From Streptomyces sp. SAI-135 (lineage in GTDB: Bacteria; Actinomycetota; Actinomycetes; Streptomycetales; Streptomycetaceae): a stretch of 64,000 nt of DNA. The position numbers and the translations under genes are program-made. This document shows positions 9,325 through 18,658 of this stretch, piece after piece. The stretch is from positions 1,015,579 through 1,079,578 of the forward strand of contig NZ_JARXYP010000001.1 of the NCBI RefSeq assembly GCF_029893805.1, written 5' to 3'. Position 1 is the stretch's first letter. Each line of letters starts with the position of its first letter. A model generated the notes under the pieces. It made no database searches. It was not told the DNA's origin and saw only the letters and a list, made by a program, of their open reading frames with translations.

Positions 9325-9795
9325 GTGACTGATGACGAGGTTGTCGAGGCGTTGCGGACTGTAGCGCGGGCGGAGGTGTTGCCACCGCCTGCAACACCGG
9401 AGGCTGTCGCCGCGGCGGAGCAGGTCATCGGGTTCCCGCTGCCTCCTCTCCTGCGGCGCTTGTATGTCGAGGTCGCCAACGGGGGATTCGGCCCGAACGA
9501 AGGAATCCTTGGGGTGAGCGGTGCGGCCGCGCAGGGCGACTTTGCAGACATCGCCGAGTTGTACCGGGACGGGCCGGATCCGTCCGGCCGCATCCCGGCC
9601 GGCTTGGTGCTGATCTACGACTGGGGCTGCTCCATCTGGTCGCTGGTCGACTTCCGCGATCCTGCGGGCGCCATGTGGTGCAACCATGAAGGCGAGTACT
9701 GGCCCCAGGGCGTGAACCTCGCGGAATGGCTGACGGGCACGCAGGTAGGAACCCTGACGGTGGAAAAACTGCTGGAGAGCCAGCCCACTTCGTAG
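9325..9795 (+). CDS. SMI1/KNR4 (SUKH) family protein
   Basis: This 156-aa protein starts at GTG 9325. It shows the SUKH layout: an early helix (AAAEQVIGFPLPPLLRRLY), then VANGGFGP, then IYDWGCSIWSLVDF and a closing helix with WLTGTQVGTLTVEKLL. In the family these proteins act as immunity factors against polymorphic toxins or as regulatory scaffolds. No intact toxin gene adjoins it; the RHS toxin tail in this window is 34 kb away. It is one of three SUKH genes in the window (one degraded). Confidence 0.8.
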   Translation: MTDDEVVEALRTVARAEVLPPPATPEAVAAAEQVIGFPLPPLLRRLYVEVANGGFGPNEGILGVSGAAAQGDFADIAELYRDGPDPSGRIPAGLVLIYDWGCSIWSLVDFRDPAGAMWCNHEGEYWPQGVNLAEWLTGTQVGTLTVEKLLESQPTS

Positions 9796-9830
9796 ACCAG
9801 CTGCCCCACTGCCCTGAGCCGGTACTTCTC

Positions 9831-9876
9831 TCTCGGGATTGCGGGGCTTGAACCCACGACCTCATCGTCCCGAAGC
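9831..9876 (-). other. tRNA 3'-end fragment, possible attachment-site scar
   Basis: On the minus strand the sequence carries a tRNA-like T arm (GTGGG-TTCAAGC-CCCGC) followed by AATCCCGAG like an acceptor 3' side. The D arm and acceptor 5' strand needed for a complete tRNA are missing. Such 3'-end copies are left as att sites by integrases of Streptomyces integrative elements. The tRNA identity is not assignable. Confidence 0.4.
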
Positions 9877-9983
9877 AACTTGGGTGAGGCACCCTCTTCG
9901 GCAGGGGTGTCCGCCACCTGCGCTGATCGTTCGTGCACGTTCGCGGTTGTCCGCTGGTGGCCGTCGGCGTTGTCACGCAGTTA

Positions 9984-11018
9984 CGAGTTGGTGCGTGATA
10001 GCGGGTGAGGCGTGTTTGGCCTGGTCGTGGACTGTGTTCAGGTCATGCTGGTGCGGTCGGAGACGAGGCCGGCGATGGCGCGGTAGGTGTCGGGCAGACG
10101 GTCGCGGCGGTGGGTCCAGCGCGTCAGTTGTTTCCAGCGTTTGTGGTCGGCGAGGGCGTGTTCGACGGTGATGCGGTCGGAGGAGTGCCCGGCCGGTCGC
10201 GTTCCCACTGTTCGACCCTGCTGGGCAGTGCTCCGGGCCGGGGTTTTCTGGGTGGTGTGATGGCCTGCCCGCGGTGGTCGCGGCTCAGGCCGAGGCAACC
10301 GTCGTCCAGGAGGACCTCGACGTCGGCGAAGTGCTGGAAGCAGACGGCGATGCCCTCGTTGCGGGCGGCCGTGGCGTCGTGCATACGTCCAGGCCGCAGG
10401 GCATCGGTCCATAACGTGCGGCCACACCAGTCCGCGATCACGGTGGCCTTCATCGTGTTCTGCTTCTTCTTGCCGGAGACGAACGCGCGCCGGCCACCAC
10501 GTCCGGCCAGCGGCCGGCGGACCTGGATCTCGGTGGCGTCCAGGCGCAACTCGATGCCCTCGGCCTGAGCGTAGGCGAACACATCCGGCAGCGTCCGCAG
10601 ACGCAGGCCAGGGCGGTCGGGGACCGCGCATCCCCGCTCAGCCAGGAGTCGACGTATCTCTCCGATCGCGCTGGTGATGGTGGAGCGGTCGACGCCGAAC
10701 AGCAGGCCCAGCACCGAGTGCGGCAGGTCGTGCCGCAGATGGATCAGTGTGGCCACCAACCGGTCGGCGAACACCAGCTGATGGCGGGCGCCGGCACCCG
10801 CGGCCCGCTTCCGGACTCCACCGCGTGCAGCATGACGGCGGCCCTCGAGGCCGGCCTGCCACGGAGTCGCCAACTCCTCAACCAGGCGGGCTATATGACG
10901 CCGAGAGACTCCCGTGAACAGCCGATGCGCCAGCACCGCCCGATCGACCATGATCGCCACAGTCGGATCATGCCACCCGCCAGGCGCGACGCCTCACCCG
11001 CTATCACGCACCAACTCG
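9984..11018 (-). mobile_element. IS5-family element, TTA target duplication
   Basis: The ends match over about 30 bp: CGAGTTGGTGCGTGATAGCG at 9984 onward and its complement ending at 11018. TTA flanks both sides (9981-9983 and 11019-11021), giving a 3-bp TNA duplication typical of the IS1031/ISL2 groups of IS5. The element is 1035 bp with one transposase gene on the minus strand. The near-perfect ends suggest recent insertion. It abuts a broken pentapeptide-repeat gene on its right. Confidence 0.85.
10038..10960 (-). CDS. IS5-type transposase (DDE_Tnp_4), frameshifted
   Basis: The frame from 10960 gives an N-terminal HTH region (HSVLGLLFGVDRSTITSAIGEI) and the catalytic start IELRLDATEIQVRRPLAG, with AFVSGKKKQNTMKATVIAD following. 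Near 10190 the protein leaves its frame. The expected C-terminus (SSDRITVEHALADHKRWKQL...GLVSDRTSMT) continues one frame away to 10038. The conserved E of DDE falls in this second part (VEHAL). So one gene is split by a one-base slip, either programmed or an inactivating mutation. It lies wholly between the terminal repeats. Confidence 0.75.
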
Positions 11019-11021
11019 TTA

Positions 11022-11461
11022 GCAGGTCGCGGCCAGCGGCACAGCTCGGTGGAAGGGATGGTGCCGCGCTGCGCCACGAGCAACGAGCAGTGGCTGCCGA
11101 ACACCTTTGGCCGGACTGCGATCCGGCGCTCCTGGCAGGGTCACAACTTCGACTTCACCTCCGTTGTCCTCGATGGCGGAGATTTCTCCTGCGCTCTGTT
11201 CTCCGGTGGCACGGTCTCCTTCAGCGAGGCTGAGTTCAGCGGCGCAAGGTCGAGTTCTCCGGTGCCGTGTTCTCGGGTGCCACCGTGTCCTTCATCGGGG
11301 CAGTGTTCTCCGGCGGCTGGGTCCGCTTCACCCGTGCGGAGTTCGCTACCGGCTGGGTCGGCTTCACCAGCGCCAGCGTCACCTTCAGTCGGGCGGAGTT
11401 CATCGGCGGCGCCTGTCTGGCGGAGCCGATCGTGTTGATGGCGTCCGCGAAGATCGCTTAA
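11022..11461 (+). pseudogene. Pentapeptide-repeat protein remnant
   Basis: The sequence gives WQGHNFDFTSVVLDGGDFSC and SEAEFSGA, then changes frame near 11250 and continues VFSGATVSFIGAVFSGG...SRAEFIGGACL to TAA 11461. The five-residue periodicity with F or L at the centre marks a right-handed beta-helix of pentapeptide repeats. The frame change and loss of the start leave it non-functional. The IS at 9984-11018 ends directly upstream and may have removed its promoter and N-terminus. Confidence 0.6.
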
Positions 11462-11524
11462 CGCCGAGGTGCGGCAAGCAGACTTCTAAGGATCTCGTCA
11501 AGTAAACGCTTTCAGTCAAAGATC

Positions 11525-11581
11525 CGAACGATCTAGCGAAGCATCATCCTCTGCTGGTTGAGTACTCACAGCAACATCAAC
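11525..11581 (+). promoter_or_regulatory. Conserved upstream element of lectin gene 1
   Basis: Three blocks, CGAACGATCTAGC (11525-11537), TGGTTGAGTACTC (11555-11567) and GCAACATCAAC (11571-11581), recur in the same order and almost the same spacing before the third lectin gene (16062-16117). The surrounding sequence is not conserved, so they likely form a shared promoter or operator. The binding factor is unknown. Confidence 0.6.
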
Positions 11582-11606
11582 CGTACCCAACGTAAGGGGA
11601 CATTCC

Positions 11607-12194
11607 ATGCGCACCTCACGCACCATGAGGGCACTGGCAGTCGGTCTGATCGGCGCACTGATGGCGGTGGCCGGACCTGCCGTCGCTGACACGCAGTCGC
11701 CCCAGAGCGACGGTTGGGGGCAGCCGGTGCCGTTGTCGAAGGTCCTGGACGGCCACCGTCAGATTCAGGCCGCCACCGTCGGGATCGGGAACTTGAAGTC
11801 CGGGAAGTTCCTGCAAGCCTTAAGCACGGCCAACGGTGCCAAGGTCGTTCAGCAGCCGGGAAACCAGCTCAACGAACTGCAGAACTGGACGCCCATCAAC
11901 GACAGTCCGAACACCAGCTTCGAGAACGCGGCCGCGGGCAGAAACCTCGGTATCGATGGCGCCAGCTCAAGCGCTGGCGCCGCGGCCATCATCGCGAACG
12001 GGGCCGGCGATGCCAACCAGGACTGGCGCCTCGAACCGGTCTCGGGTTACCCCACCAATTACTTCCGCATGAGGAACATGAAGAGCGGACTGTGTCTCGG
12101 CATCTCGGGCGCCAGCACGGCCAACGGCGCGCAGGCCGCCCAGTTCACGTGCGACGGCTCGGCCAACCAGGGCTGGGCACTCTTCAACCACTGA
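11607..12194 (+). CDS. Secreted ricin-B-like (RICIN) lectin, copy 1
   Basis: This 195-aa protein has a Sec signal peptide (basic MRTSRTMR, hydrophobic ALAVGLIGALMAVAG, cleavage about AVA-DT near 27). A single RICIN-type beta-trefoil follows: NLKSGKFLQALS, NQDWRLEP (a Q-x-W motif), MKSGLCLGISGASTANGAQA and ANQGWAL. Such domains bind glycans. There is no attached enzyme domain, so it is a stand-alone secreted lectin. RBS GTAAGGGGAC precedes ATG 11607. Two paralogues lie within 5 kb. Confidence 0.88.
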   Translation: MRTSRTMRALAVGLIGALMAVAGPAVADTQSPQSDGWGQPVPLSKVLDGHRQIQAATVGIGNLKSGKFLQALSTANGAKVVQQPGNQLNELQNWTPINDSPNTSFENAAAGRNLGIDGASSSAGAAAIIANGAGDANQDWRLEPVSGYPTNYFRMRNMKSGLCLGISGASTANGAQAAQFTCDGSANQGWALFNH

Positions 12195-12516
12195 CGGGGT
12201 TCGAGGGGAGCCGGCTCCGTCCATCAGAGCTTCCTGACAGAAGGGCAAGCCGTCCCTGCCTTCACAGCATGGCAGTTTTGCTGTGACTGGCCAGCCAACG
12301 GCGAGTGCCCCTGATCACGCGCCCTCACCTGCCAGTTCCTACCCTGCTCATCTAGCCATGACAGCACCTTTAAGGACTGGTCAAGAGCATTCTGATGGGC
12401 CGCTGGCCAATCGCTGGCCAGATGACCGGCGCCGGTGATCCAGCACCGCGATCTACAACTTCAACCAATCACACGAACATCAAGAGAGCGGAATATGAGC
12501 ACGAGACAGGACTGTC

Positions 12517-13056
12517 ATGACCGGGATTCTGGCCGGAGCACTGCTGGCGTCGGCCAGCCCTGCCTTCGCACACCCGCAGTTGTCACAGACCGACGACCTG
12601 GCGTCCTTACCGGTCTCGAGCCTGCGGGCCCCTACTACCGGAGCACTTGTGAACTACAACTCCAGGCTGGTCCTGCAGCCCTCCGGGGGTAGCACTGCCA
12701 ACGGGGCCAGGATCGTCCAGCAGCCCCTCAACAGGAGCAGCATCCAGCTCTGGACCACAGTCGTGGACGGCAACTACCTCAGCTGGGAGAACGCTGGCTC
12801 GGGCAAAAACCTGGGCATCGACGGCGCCAGCACGTCAGCCGGCGCAACGGCCATCCAGGCCAACGGGTCCGGCGACGCCAATCAGGACTGGCTGCTCGTC
12901 TACGACGGCTACCCCACGAACATCTTCGCACTGAAGAACAAAAAGAGCGGCCTGTGTCTGGGCATCTCGGGCGCCAGCACGGCTAATGGCGGTCAGGCGG
13001 CCCAGTTCCCCTGCGATGGTTCGCAAAATCAAGGATGGGGACAGGTTGCGGTGTGA
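12517..13056 (+). CDS. Secreted ricin-B-like lectin, copy 2; start region frameshifted
   Basis: From ATG 12517 the 179-aa product has a weak signal (MTGILAGALLASASPAFAHP) and a RICIN domain (NYNSRLVLQPSGG, KNLGIDGAS, NQDWLL, KKSGLCLGISGASTANGGQA, NQGWGQ). The natural start by comparison with copy 3 is ATG 12495, preceded by GAGAGCGGA and beginning MSTRQ, but that frame runs out of register before the hydrophobic core. A small deletion or insertion between 12495 and 12517 has therefore stripped the basic N-region, and secretion may be impaired. A strong terminator follows. Confidence 0.78.
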   Translation: MTGILAGALLASASPAFAHPQLSQTDDLASLPVSSLRAPTTGALVNYNSRLVLQPSGGSTANGARIVQQPLNRSSIQLWTTVVDGNYLSWENAGSGKNLGIDGASTSAGATAIQANGSGDANQDWLLVYDGYPTNIFALKNKKSGLCLGISGASTANGGQAAQFPCDGSQNQGWGQVAV

Positions 13057-13147
13057 CCAAGTGGTGATCACCAACCCAGCGCGTGTTCCTGGCCGTCATG
13101 GGTTCGAGCCGTTCGGCTGATCAACCCACCTGACGGTGCTTGCTGTT

Positions 13148-13184
13148 GCGAAGCCCCTGGAGCTTGCCGCTCCAGGGGCTTCGC
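13148..13184 (+). terminator. Rho-independent-type terminator
   Basis: A perfect 16-bp stem, GCGAAGCCCCTGGAGC (13148-13163) with its complement at 13169-13184, around a TTGCC loop. It ends the lectin-2 transcript and separates it from the acyltransferase gene. Confidence 0.85.
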
Positions 13185-13267
13185 CTCTCACACTGAAAAA
13201 GTTCGCGCACAAATGACACGGACGCTCCTCCCGGCAGCGTATGCATGATCATTCCTAAGGCGCTCAG

Positions 13268-14581
13268 GTGAACACTCGAGAGGTGCCGGACGTGAACATG
13301 GGTATGGAGCCTCCCACCCCAACTTCTCCGGCAGAGATGCGATCACCCTCCGTGCCTTCGCAGTTACCCCTGGCTGCAATGCCAGTTCGTACATCACGCC
13401 TGGGTTGGCTGGACGCCCTGCGCGGCATCGCGGCACTCGTCGTGGTCTTCGACCACTCCTCGTACTCCTTCATGGCCGAATTCCGGCAGGAGCTCATGCC
13501 GGAGTTCAACACCAGCCGGTACGGCATCATGGTGTTCTTCCTTGTGAGCGGCTACATCATCCCCGCCTCCCTTGAACGGCGAGGCAGCATCCGGGCCTTC
13601 TGGATCGGGCGTAGCTTCCGCATCTACCCGCTGTGGGCAGCCGTCGCGGTGGCCGTCCTTGCGGCCCATCTGTTCGGTATCGCCGAAATCCGTGACTTCA
13701 GTGGGGAGAGCACCGCTGCGGCCGTCATCGCCCACGTCACGTTGTTCCAGGAGCTGCTGGGCACTCCCAACCTTGTCCTTGTCCTGTGGACGCTCTCGTA
13801 TGAGATGGCCTTCTACCTGCTGGTCGTCGCTCTTTTCTCGGTCCGGCTTCACCAGCGGTCAGCCACCTACGCTGTCACCTTGGCGGCACTGGCCGCCATC
13901 AGCGTGGCGGCAGGTGCTGCGCTACCCGTCTCGGCTCTGTCCGGAGCGGTAGGTGTCGGCCCGCTGGTAGGCGTTGCTGCGACCGCCATGGCGGTCGCCA
14001 TCTGCTGCGCGAGCACTCGTTCTCCCGTCCTCCGAGTGTTCGGGGCCGTGCTGGGAGGCGTCCTGGCGCTTGTACTGGTCACATGCAACGGCACGATCCC
14101 CACGTGGGAGGGGCTGGTGATCCTTGCCGTGATGTTCCTCGGCACGGCTGTCTACCGGGCCGAGAGCGGTCAGAGCAGTTGGCGGTATGCGGCCGCCGCC
14201 GCGGCTGTGGTGATGGCCTGCGCTGTGGGGAGCGCATATCACTACGGGGGAGGATCCAACTTCACCCGGCGCGGCTGGATCGTGGCATTTTTGATGGCTC
14301 TGGCCACGTTCGGCGCCGGCCTCGCGTTCCGCCGCAGGCGGATTCCGCGGTGGCTGATCGGGTTGGGAACGATCAGCTACTCCGTCTACTTGGTGCACCC
14401 TGTACTGCTGGCGATTTCCGATGGCACGATCGGCCGCTGGGATCGGGACAACCTCATGTTGGAAATCGCGTTCTATGCCGTCCTGCTTCCCGTGAGCGTG
14501 TTGACCTACCGGTGCATCGAAGCCCCAGGCCAGGCGTGGGGCCGGAGACTGGCACGCCGTCTCCAGGCCCCCCGACGATGA
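13268..14581 (+). CDS. Acyltransferase-3 family membrane protein
   Basis: This 437-aa integral membrane protein has the acyltransferase-3 (OafA/NodX-type) features. RLGWLDALRGIAALVVVFDH holds the invariant RG and the catalytic-type His. MVFFLVSGYIIPASLERRGS is the second signature, and R-x-x-RIYPLW follows. About ten hydrophobic spans continue to the end. The family O-acetylates cell-surface sugars, lipids or antibiotics. The GTG 13268 start gives a 50-residue polar N-terminus; an internal ATG near 13379 could also work. No glycan operon surrounds it, so the substrate is unknown. Confidence 0.85.
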   Translation: MNTREVPDVNMGMEPPTPTSPAEMRSPSVPSQLPLAAMPVRTSRLGWLDALRGIAALVVVFDHSSYSFMAEFRQELMPEFNTSRYGIMVFFLVSGYIIPASLERRGSIRAFWIGRSFRIYPLWAAVAVAVLAAHLFGIAEIRDFSGESTAAAVIAHVTLFQELLGTPNLVLVLWTLSYEMAFYLLVVALFSVRLHQRSATYAVTLAALAAISVAAGAALPVSALSGAVGVGPLVGVAATAMAVAICCASTRSPVLRVFGAVLGGVLALVLVTCNGTIPTWEGLVILAVMFLGTAVYRAESGQSSWRYAAAAAAVVMACAVGSAYHYGGGSNFTRRGWIVAFLMALATFGAGLAFRRRRIPRWLIGLGTISYSVYLVHPVLLAISDGTIGRWDRDNLMLEIAFYAVLLPVSVLTYRCIEAPGQAWGRRLARRLQAPRR

Positions 14582-14637
14582 AGGTCGGGCCCTGGGCACG
14601 GTGACGTCTGATGGCGGCCAGCTCACAATGAGCCTCT

Positions 14638-15387
14638 TCAGCGTTGCTGCTCCAGGGTGAGGATGGCCTTGGCGATTGACGTCATGCGGTTGGGGCTGCA
14701 TCGGGATCTGTGGAAGATGCGCCAGGACTTCAGCCTGGCGACGCCGCGTTCGACGGGTGCCCGTGCTGCGGCCAGTGCCCGATTGCGGGTCTTGTCGGTG
14801 GAGGTGAGCTCCTGTAGGGGCCTGCGTTTGATGCCGGTGGTCAGCCACAGGCCGGCGCCCTGATAGGCGAGATCAGCCAGGATGGGAACGCCCTGGCGCT
14901 CGCAGATTCTGATGATCCGGTGGGTGCGGGCAGCGGTCAGGTCGTGCGTGCGGCCCGGCAGGGCGGGTGAGAGCCACAGCAGCCGGCCGTCGGGGTCGGT
15001 GACGACCTGCACGTTCACGCCGTGGCGGCGGTGTTTGTGGGAGTAGTCGGCCCGGCCGTCGCCGACCCGGTCGCATTCGGCGAGGGTGCCGTCGAGCAGG
15101 ATGAAGTCGGGGTCGTGCTCGCGCAGCGTCTTCAGCAGCCCCGGTGCACGTGCCGCGAGCAGGTCGACGACCGCGCGGGTGTAGGCGTGGGCGGTGGACT
15201 CGCTGATCCCGAATCCGGCGGCGATCTTCGCCAGGGTGGTGTGTTCGCGCAGGTACACCAGTGCCACCATCGCGCGCTGGGACGGACGGAGCTTGCAGCG
15301 CCGGTCGCCCTCACGGGTGACGATCAGCATGGCCACCCACTCCACGAGTGCATGCGGCAGGTCGAGTGCGGCAGGATGGATGACCAA
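14638..15387 (-). CDS. IS5-family transposase (DDE_Tnp_4)
   Basis: This 249-aa protein is intact. The N-terminal HTH segment includes [20 protein letters not shown] and [19 protein letters not shown]. Catalytic parts are [14 protein letters not shown] (first Asp), [11 protein letters not shown] (second Asp) and [16 protein letters not shown] (Glu). It lies in a full-length IS, but I could not define matching terminal repeats. Just beyond the start, 15388-15475 contains inverted copies of AACGAGGCCCC/GGGGCCTCG, probably part of the element's end or a translation-damping hairpin. Confidence 0.88.
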   Translation of the reverse strand: MVIHPAALDLPHALVEWVAMLIVTREGDRRCKLRPSQRAMVALVYLREHTTLAKIAAGFGISESTAHAYTRAVVDLLAARAPGLLKTLREHDPDFILLDGTLAECDRVGDGRADYSHKHRRHGVNVQVVTDPDGRLLWLSPALPGRTHDLTAARTHRIIRICERQGVPILADLAYQGAGLWLTTGIKRRPLQELTSTDKTRNRALAAARAPVERGVARLKSWRIFHRSRCSPNRMTSIAKAILTLEQQR

Positions 15388-15475
15388 CGAGGCCCCCGAG
15401 CAGCGTGATTGAGACGTCAGACATCTCGATCAACAGCCCAGGGGCCTCGCTCGTTGCGCTCACGGCTCATCCCCC

Positions 15476-16061
15476 GATCGGTGGCCAACTCGAAGAAGCT
15501 CAATGATCGAAAGCGTGAGGCCGTCGTGTGGGCCAGGCATCCTCAGTCGCTCCTCAACCGCCTAGTCGATGAGCCCGGCCGTCGTCCGCCATCATGGATC
15601 GGCTAGCGATCTTCGCTGCTGGCCTCGCAGTCATCTTGGCTTGATCCAGCACGCTGGCCCTCGCCGTGCTAGCGGACCGCATGCGGAACATACGCCGCGC
15701 AAGATCGCTTGTAATTCTTGCCGCGAACACGGGCTGCATGAAACACCGCAGTGACCTCTGATTGCTGGCCCATGTCCCGCAACAGGGAAGGACTCGACCG
15801 CTTGTCATACCGTCACCCGGTCGACGCCGGTGGGCCATTGACCTGGGCTTACAGCGACTTCGCCTCATCCGCCTCAACAGACGCATTTGGCGATCGCAGC
15901 CAATCTTCAGGCCGACGCAAGGGCGTCCGCTTCCGTCCCCTGCCCGTCCTCACGCGACAGGGCTGGCCGCCGCAGCCAGAGATCTCCGTAACGGTTGATG
16001 GGATCTGCCTGCAGCCGAGAAGGAACGCCGACGTCAAGAAAGAGCTTTCAGCCTAACTGAT
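15476..16061. other. No recognisable gene
   Basis: About 590 bases between the IS and lectin gene 3. Short frames occur on both strands, but none shows a domain, a good start or operon spacing. Confidence 0.4.
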
Positions 16062-16117
16062 CGAACGATCTAGCAACTGCTCCATGTGTTTGGTTGAGTA
16101 CTCGCGGCAACATCAAC
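16062..16117 (+). promoter_or_regulatory. Conserved upstream element of lectin gene 3
   Basis: Blocks CGAACGATCTAGC (16062-16074), TGGTTGAGTACTC (16091-16103) and GCAACATCAAC (16107-16117) copy those before lectin gene 1. The first block starts 75 bases before the ATG here and 82 there. This supports co-regulation of the two paralogues. Confidence 0.6.
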
Positions 16118-16136
16118 TAGCACGGACGGAGATGTC

Positions 16137-16691
16137 ATGTCTGCGACACAAGTCAAGATCACGCTGGCAGCGGTCCTCACCGGAACACTGATAGCGGCCG
16201 GGCCGGCAATCGCTCACGCGCAGTCGGCACAGAACGGTGATCCGACGCCGACCAGCGAGGCCGCAGCAGCCGTTGCGCTCATCAATCTCAAGTCCGGAAA
16301 GGTCCTCCAGGCCGCGAGTACGGCCAACGGCGCCAGGGTCGTCCAGCAGACCAGAATCACCGGAACCAGCGACGCGCTCATTCAGCGCTGGTACACCGTC
16401 CTGGACGGCGATTACTACACCTCGGAGAACGCCAAGTCAGGATTGAACCTCGGCATCGACGGAGGCAGCGTCTTAGCCGGGGCGGCCGCCATCACGGCAA
16501 ACGGGTCCAACGACGCAAACCAGGACTGGAAGAGGGATTACAGCGTGTACGACGGCAACTACTTCGCCATGGTCAATCGCAAGAGCGGCCTGTGCCTGGG
16601 CATTTCGGGGGCCAGCACCGCCAACGGCGCGCAGGCCGCCCAGTTCGTCTGTGACGGCAGTGCCAATCAGGGCTGGAATACTCTGTCGTGA
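16137..16691 (+). CDS. Secreted ricin-B-like lectin, copy 3
   Basis: The 184-aa product has a signal peptide (MSATQVKITLAAVLTGTLIA, cleavage about AHA-QS near 29) and a RICIN domain with NLKSGKVLQAAS, LNLGIDGGS, NQDWKRD and RKSGLCLGISGASTANGAQA. It closes with NQGWNTLS. It is closest in layout to copy 1 and carries the same upstream element. Glycan binding is inferred from the fold. RBS ACGGAGAT precedes ATG 16137. Confidence 0.88.
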   Translation: MSATQVKITLAAVLTGTLIAAGPAIAHAQSAQNGDPTPTSEAAAAVALINLKSGKVLQAASTANGARVVQQTRITGTSDALIQRWYTVLDGDYYTSENAKSGLNLGIDGGSVLAGAAAITANGSNDANQDWKRDYSVYDGNYFAMVNRKSGLCLGISGASTANGAQAAQFVCDGSANQGWNTLS

Positions 16692-16959
16692 AGACTTAGT
16701 GGCTGTCGCCCATGACGCCCTGTGCCCCAACCGGGTTTGGCTTCCAGGCGCGATCAGCACTGCGGCTCCAGGAATGCATGCGCGACGATGCCTCGGCCCT
16801 TCACGGTCCGGGGCATCGCCTGTTCCACGCCGGACCCGGCATGTCGCAGCCGAGGGCAGCTCAAGAACGACGGCGTGCGCAGCTACACCTGGGACGCCCT
16901 CAGTGGAGGCTACTTCCGTCCTTCCCTGCCGGCGACAGTTGGCCCGACGCGGTGACCTG

Positions 16960-17567
16960 AACAAGGGCCGTTGTCCACGCGGTCGTCGCTGGCGGAGACA
17001 CCCTTGCGGCCGCGACCAGCGACAACGGTGTTGGCCTGTGGAGCATTGCGCAACTTGTCGACACCGAGGATCAGCAGCCCGTGGCCACGTACTCCGAGTA
17101 CGCCGGTCCCATACGAGGGGTGGTCTTCAGCCGGGTCGGCCGGCGGTTGCCACGGTCGGCAGCGAGGGAACGGCCCAGCTGTGGGACGTCCACGAGCCGT
17201 TCTACCCCCGTCTCCTGATCCGCTTCACCGATCACAGGGACGCTGCCACATCGGTCGCCTTCGCACCGGACGGCCGTACGATTGCCACGGCTTCCGACGG
17301 CGGCGGGGCCCGCGGTGTGGGAGGCCGCGGCGTACACCCCCGACCGGCACTTGCTGACACTCACACAGGCGTACAACGAGCACGATCTGGACGGCCCGAT
17401 GCTGCCGGCCGAGCTCTGGGACGCGACACGGCCCACGGCCCCCCAGGTGGTTGTGGTCCCTCGACACCGAGGACGTCTCCACGGCCGCGTTCAGCCGTGA
17501 CGTACGTCTGCTGGCCACCGGCTCCCGGACGGGAACTATCCGGCTCTGGGACATCACCGCCCGCTAA
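16960..17567 (+). pseudogene. WD40-repeat protein remnant
   Basis: Pieces of WD40 blades occur in different frames: GDTLAAATSDNGVGLWSIAQL, ATVGSEGTAQLWDVHEPF, AATSVAFAPDGRTIATASDG and FSRDVRLLATGSRTGTIRLW, ending DITAR at TAA 17567. The spacing of about 40 residues and the LWD motifs identify beta-propeller repeats. At least three frameshifts separate them. It was probably the C-terminal propeller of a larger sensor; no kinase or NACHT part remains. Confidence 0.65.
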
Positions 17568-17843
17568 AGCGGGTGTGTCCCTGCACCCCCACCGGCCTCA
17601 GCCGCGGCGTCTCATTCACCTGGTTTTGGGAGGCCACTCGTGGGCCCTACGCGTAGACACGCATGAACAGTCATGAACGGCGCTCAACGAGACAGACGGG
17701 ATGGGAGGGGCGGGGCGAAGACGGTGTTGGTTCAACTTGCCGATGGTGTCAGTGCCGGCCCCACGCCTTGACCGCGGTTACGCGGCAGCTCGTTGGCGAA
17801 AAGCTGTGGTCCCCGGGGGACGCCTCTGGCACGCTGCGGCTGC

Positions 17844-18617
17844 GTGACAGACATCGACGACCTCACCATCACGACCTGCGCCGAGCGTCCCGAACTGGTC
17901 GACCGCGTCTATGAGATCCGGGAGAACTGGCCCGCGTTCATGCTGCACGACGCCGTCGGCAACGCCCTGTTCAACCGCGTTGCAGAGGACTTTCCGGACT
18001 ACTGCGTCGTGGCCACCGACGGCGACCGTGTCGTCGCCCGTGGACGCAGCGCGCCCTTCAACGCGTCCTTGCCCGGCCGCGAAGAACCCCCTGCCCAGGG
18101 CTGGGACCGGGCGATGGTCTGGGCGTTCTCGGATCTCCATCGCAACCAGCCCACGACGACAGCCAGCGCCCTCGACATCACCATCGACACCGACTACCTC
18201 GGGCGGGGACTATCCCACCACATGCTCGTCGCACTGCGGGACGCTGTGGGCCGACAGGGGATCAGCACCTTGCTGGCTCCGGTTCGGCCTACCGCCAAGC
18301 ACCTTCAGCCGTCCCTGCCCATGACCGACTACATCGGGCAACAGCGGGACGATGGCCTGCCCACCGACCCCTGGCTGCGGGTGCACATCAAGACAGGAGC
18401 AGTCATCGAAAAGGTCGCCGCGGCCTCCATGACCATCAGCGGATCTCTCGCCGAATGGCGCCAGTGGACTGGGCTCCCCTTCGACCGCGACGGTGACGTC
18501 GTGGTACCCGGCGCGCTGGTCCCCGTCCACTGCTCTACCGCGCACGACCATGCCGTCTATGTCGAGCCCAATGTATGGGTCCGCCACAGCATGACACCCG
18601 CCCCGAAGCGGGCCTGA
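17844..18617 (+). CDS. GNAT-like acetyltransferase
   Basis: I start at GTG 17844 (257 aa), where the conserved part begins (TDIDDLTITTCAERPELVDRVYEI). The core DYCVVATDGDRVVARGRSAPF, a middle TTTASALDITIDTDYLGRGLS and HHMLVALRDAVGRQGISTLLAPVRP fit a GNAT fold; YLGRGLSHHM occupies the acetyl-CoA loop. The C-terminal 70 residues add a second lobe (EWRQWTGLPFDRDGDVVVPGAL). Its length exceeds single-domain GNATs. It stands alone upstream of tandem IS elements. The substrate is unknown. Confidence 0.7.
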   Translation: MTDIDDLTITTCAERPELVDRVYEIRENWPAFMLHDAVGNALFNRVAEDFPDYCVVATDGDRVVARGRSAPFNASLPGREEPPAQGWDRAMVWAFSDLHRNQPTTTASALDITIDTDYLGRGLSHHMLVALRDAVGRQGISTLLAPVRPTAKHLQPSLPMTDYIGQQRDDGLPTDPWLRVHIKTGAVIEKVAAASMTISGSLAEWRQWTGLPFDRDGDVVVPGALVPVHCSTAHDHAVYVEPNVWVRHSMTPAPKRA

Positions 18618-18658
18618 TCAACACCGTGGGCAGGCCGCGATCACCGTGCGCGCGGTAA

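Noticed and set aside
9831..9905. Complete tRNA gene
   Set aside because: Only the T arm and acceptor 3' strand can be folded; no D arm or matching 5' acceptor strand precedes them.
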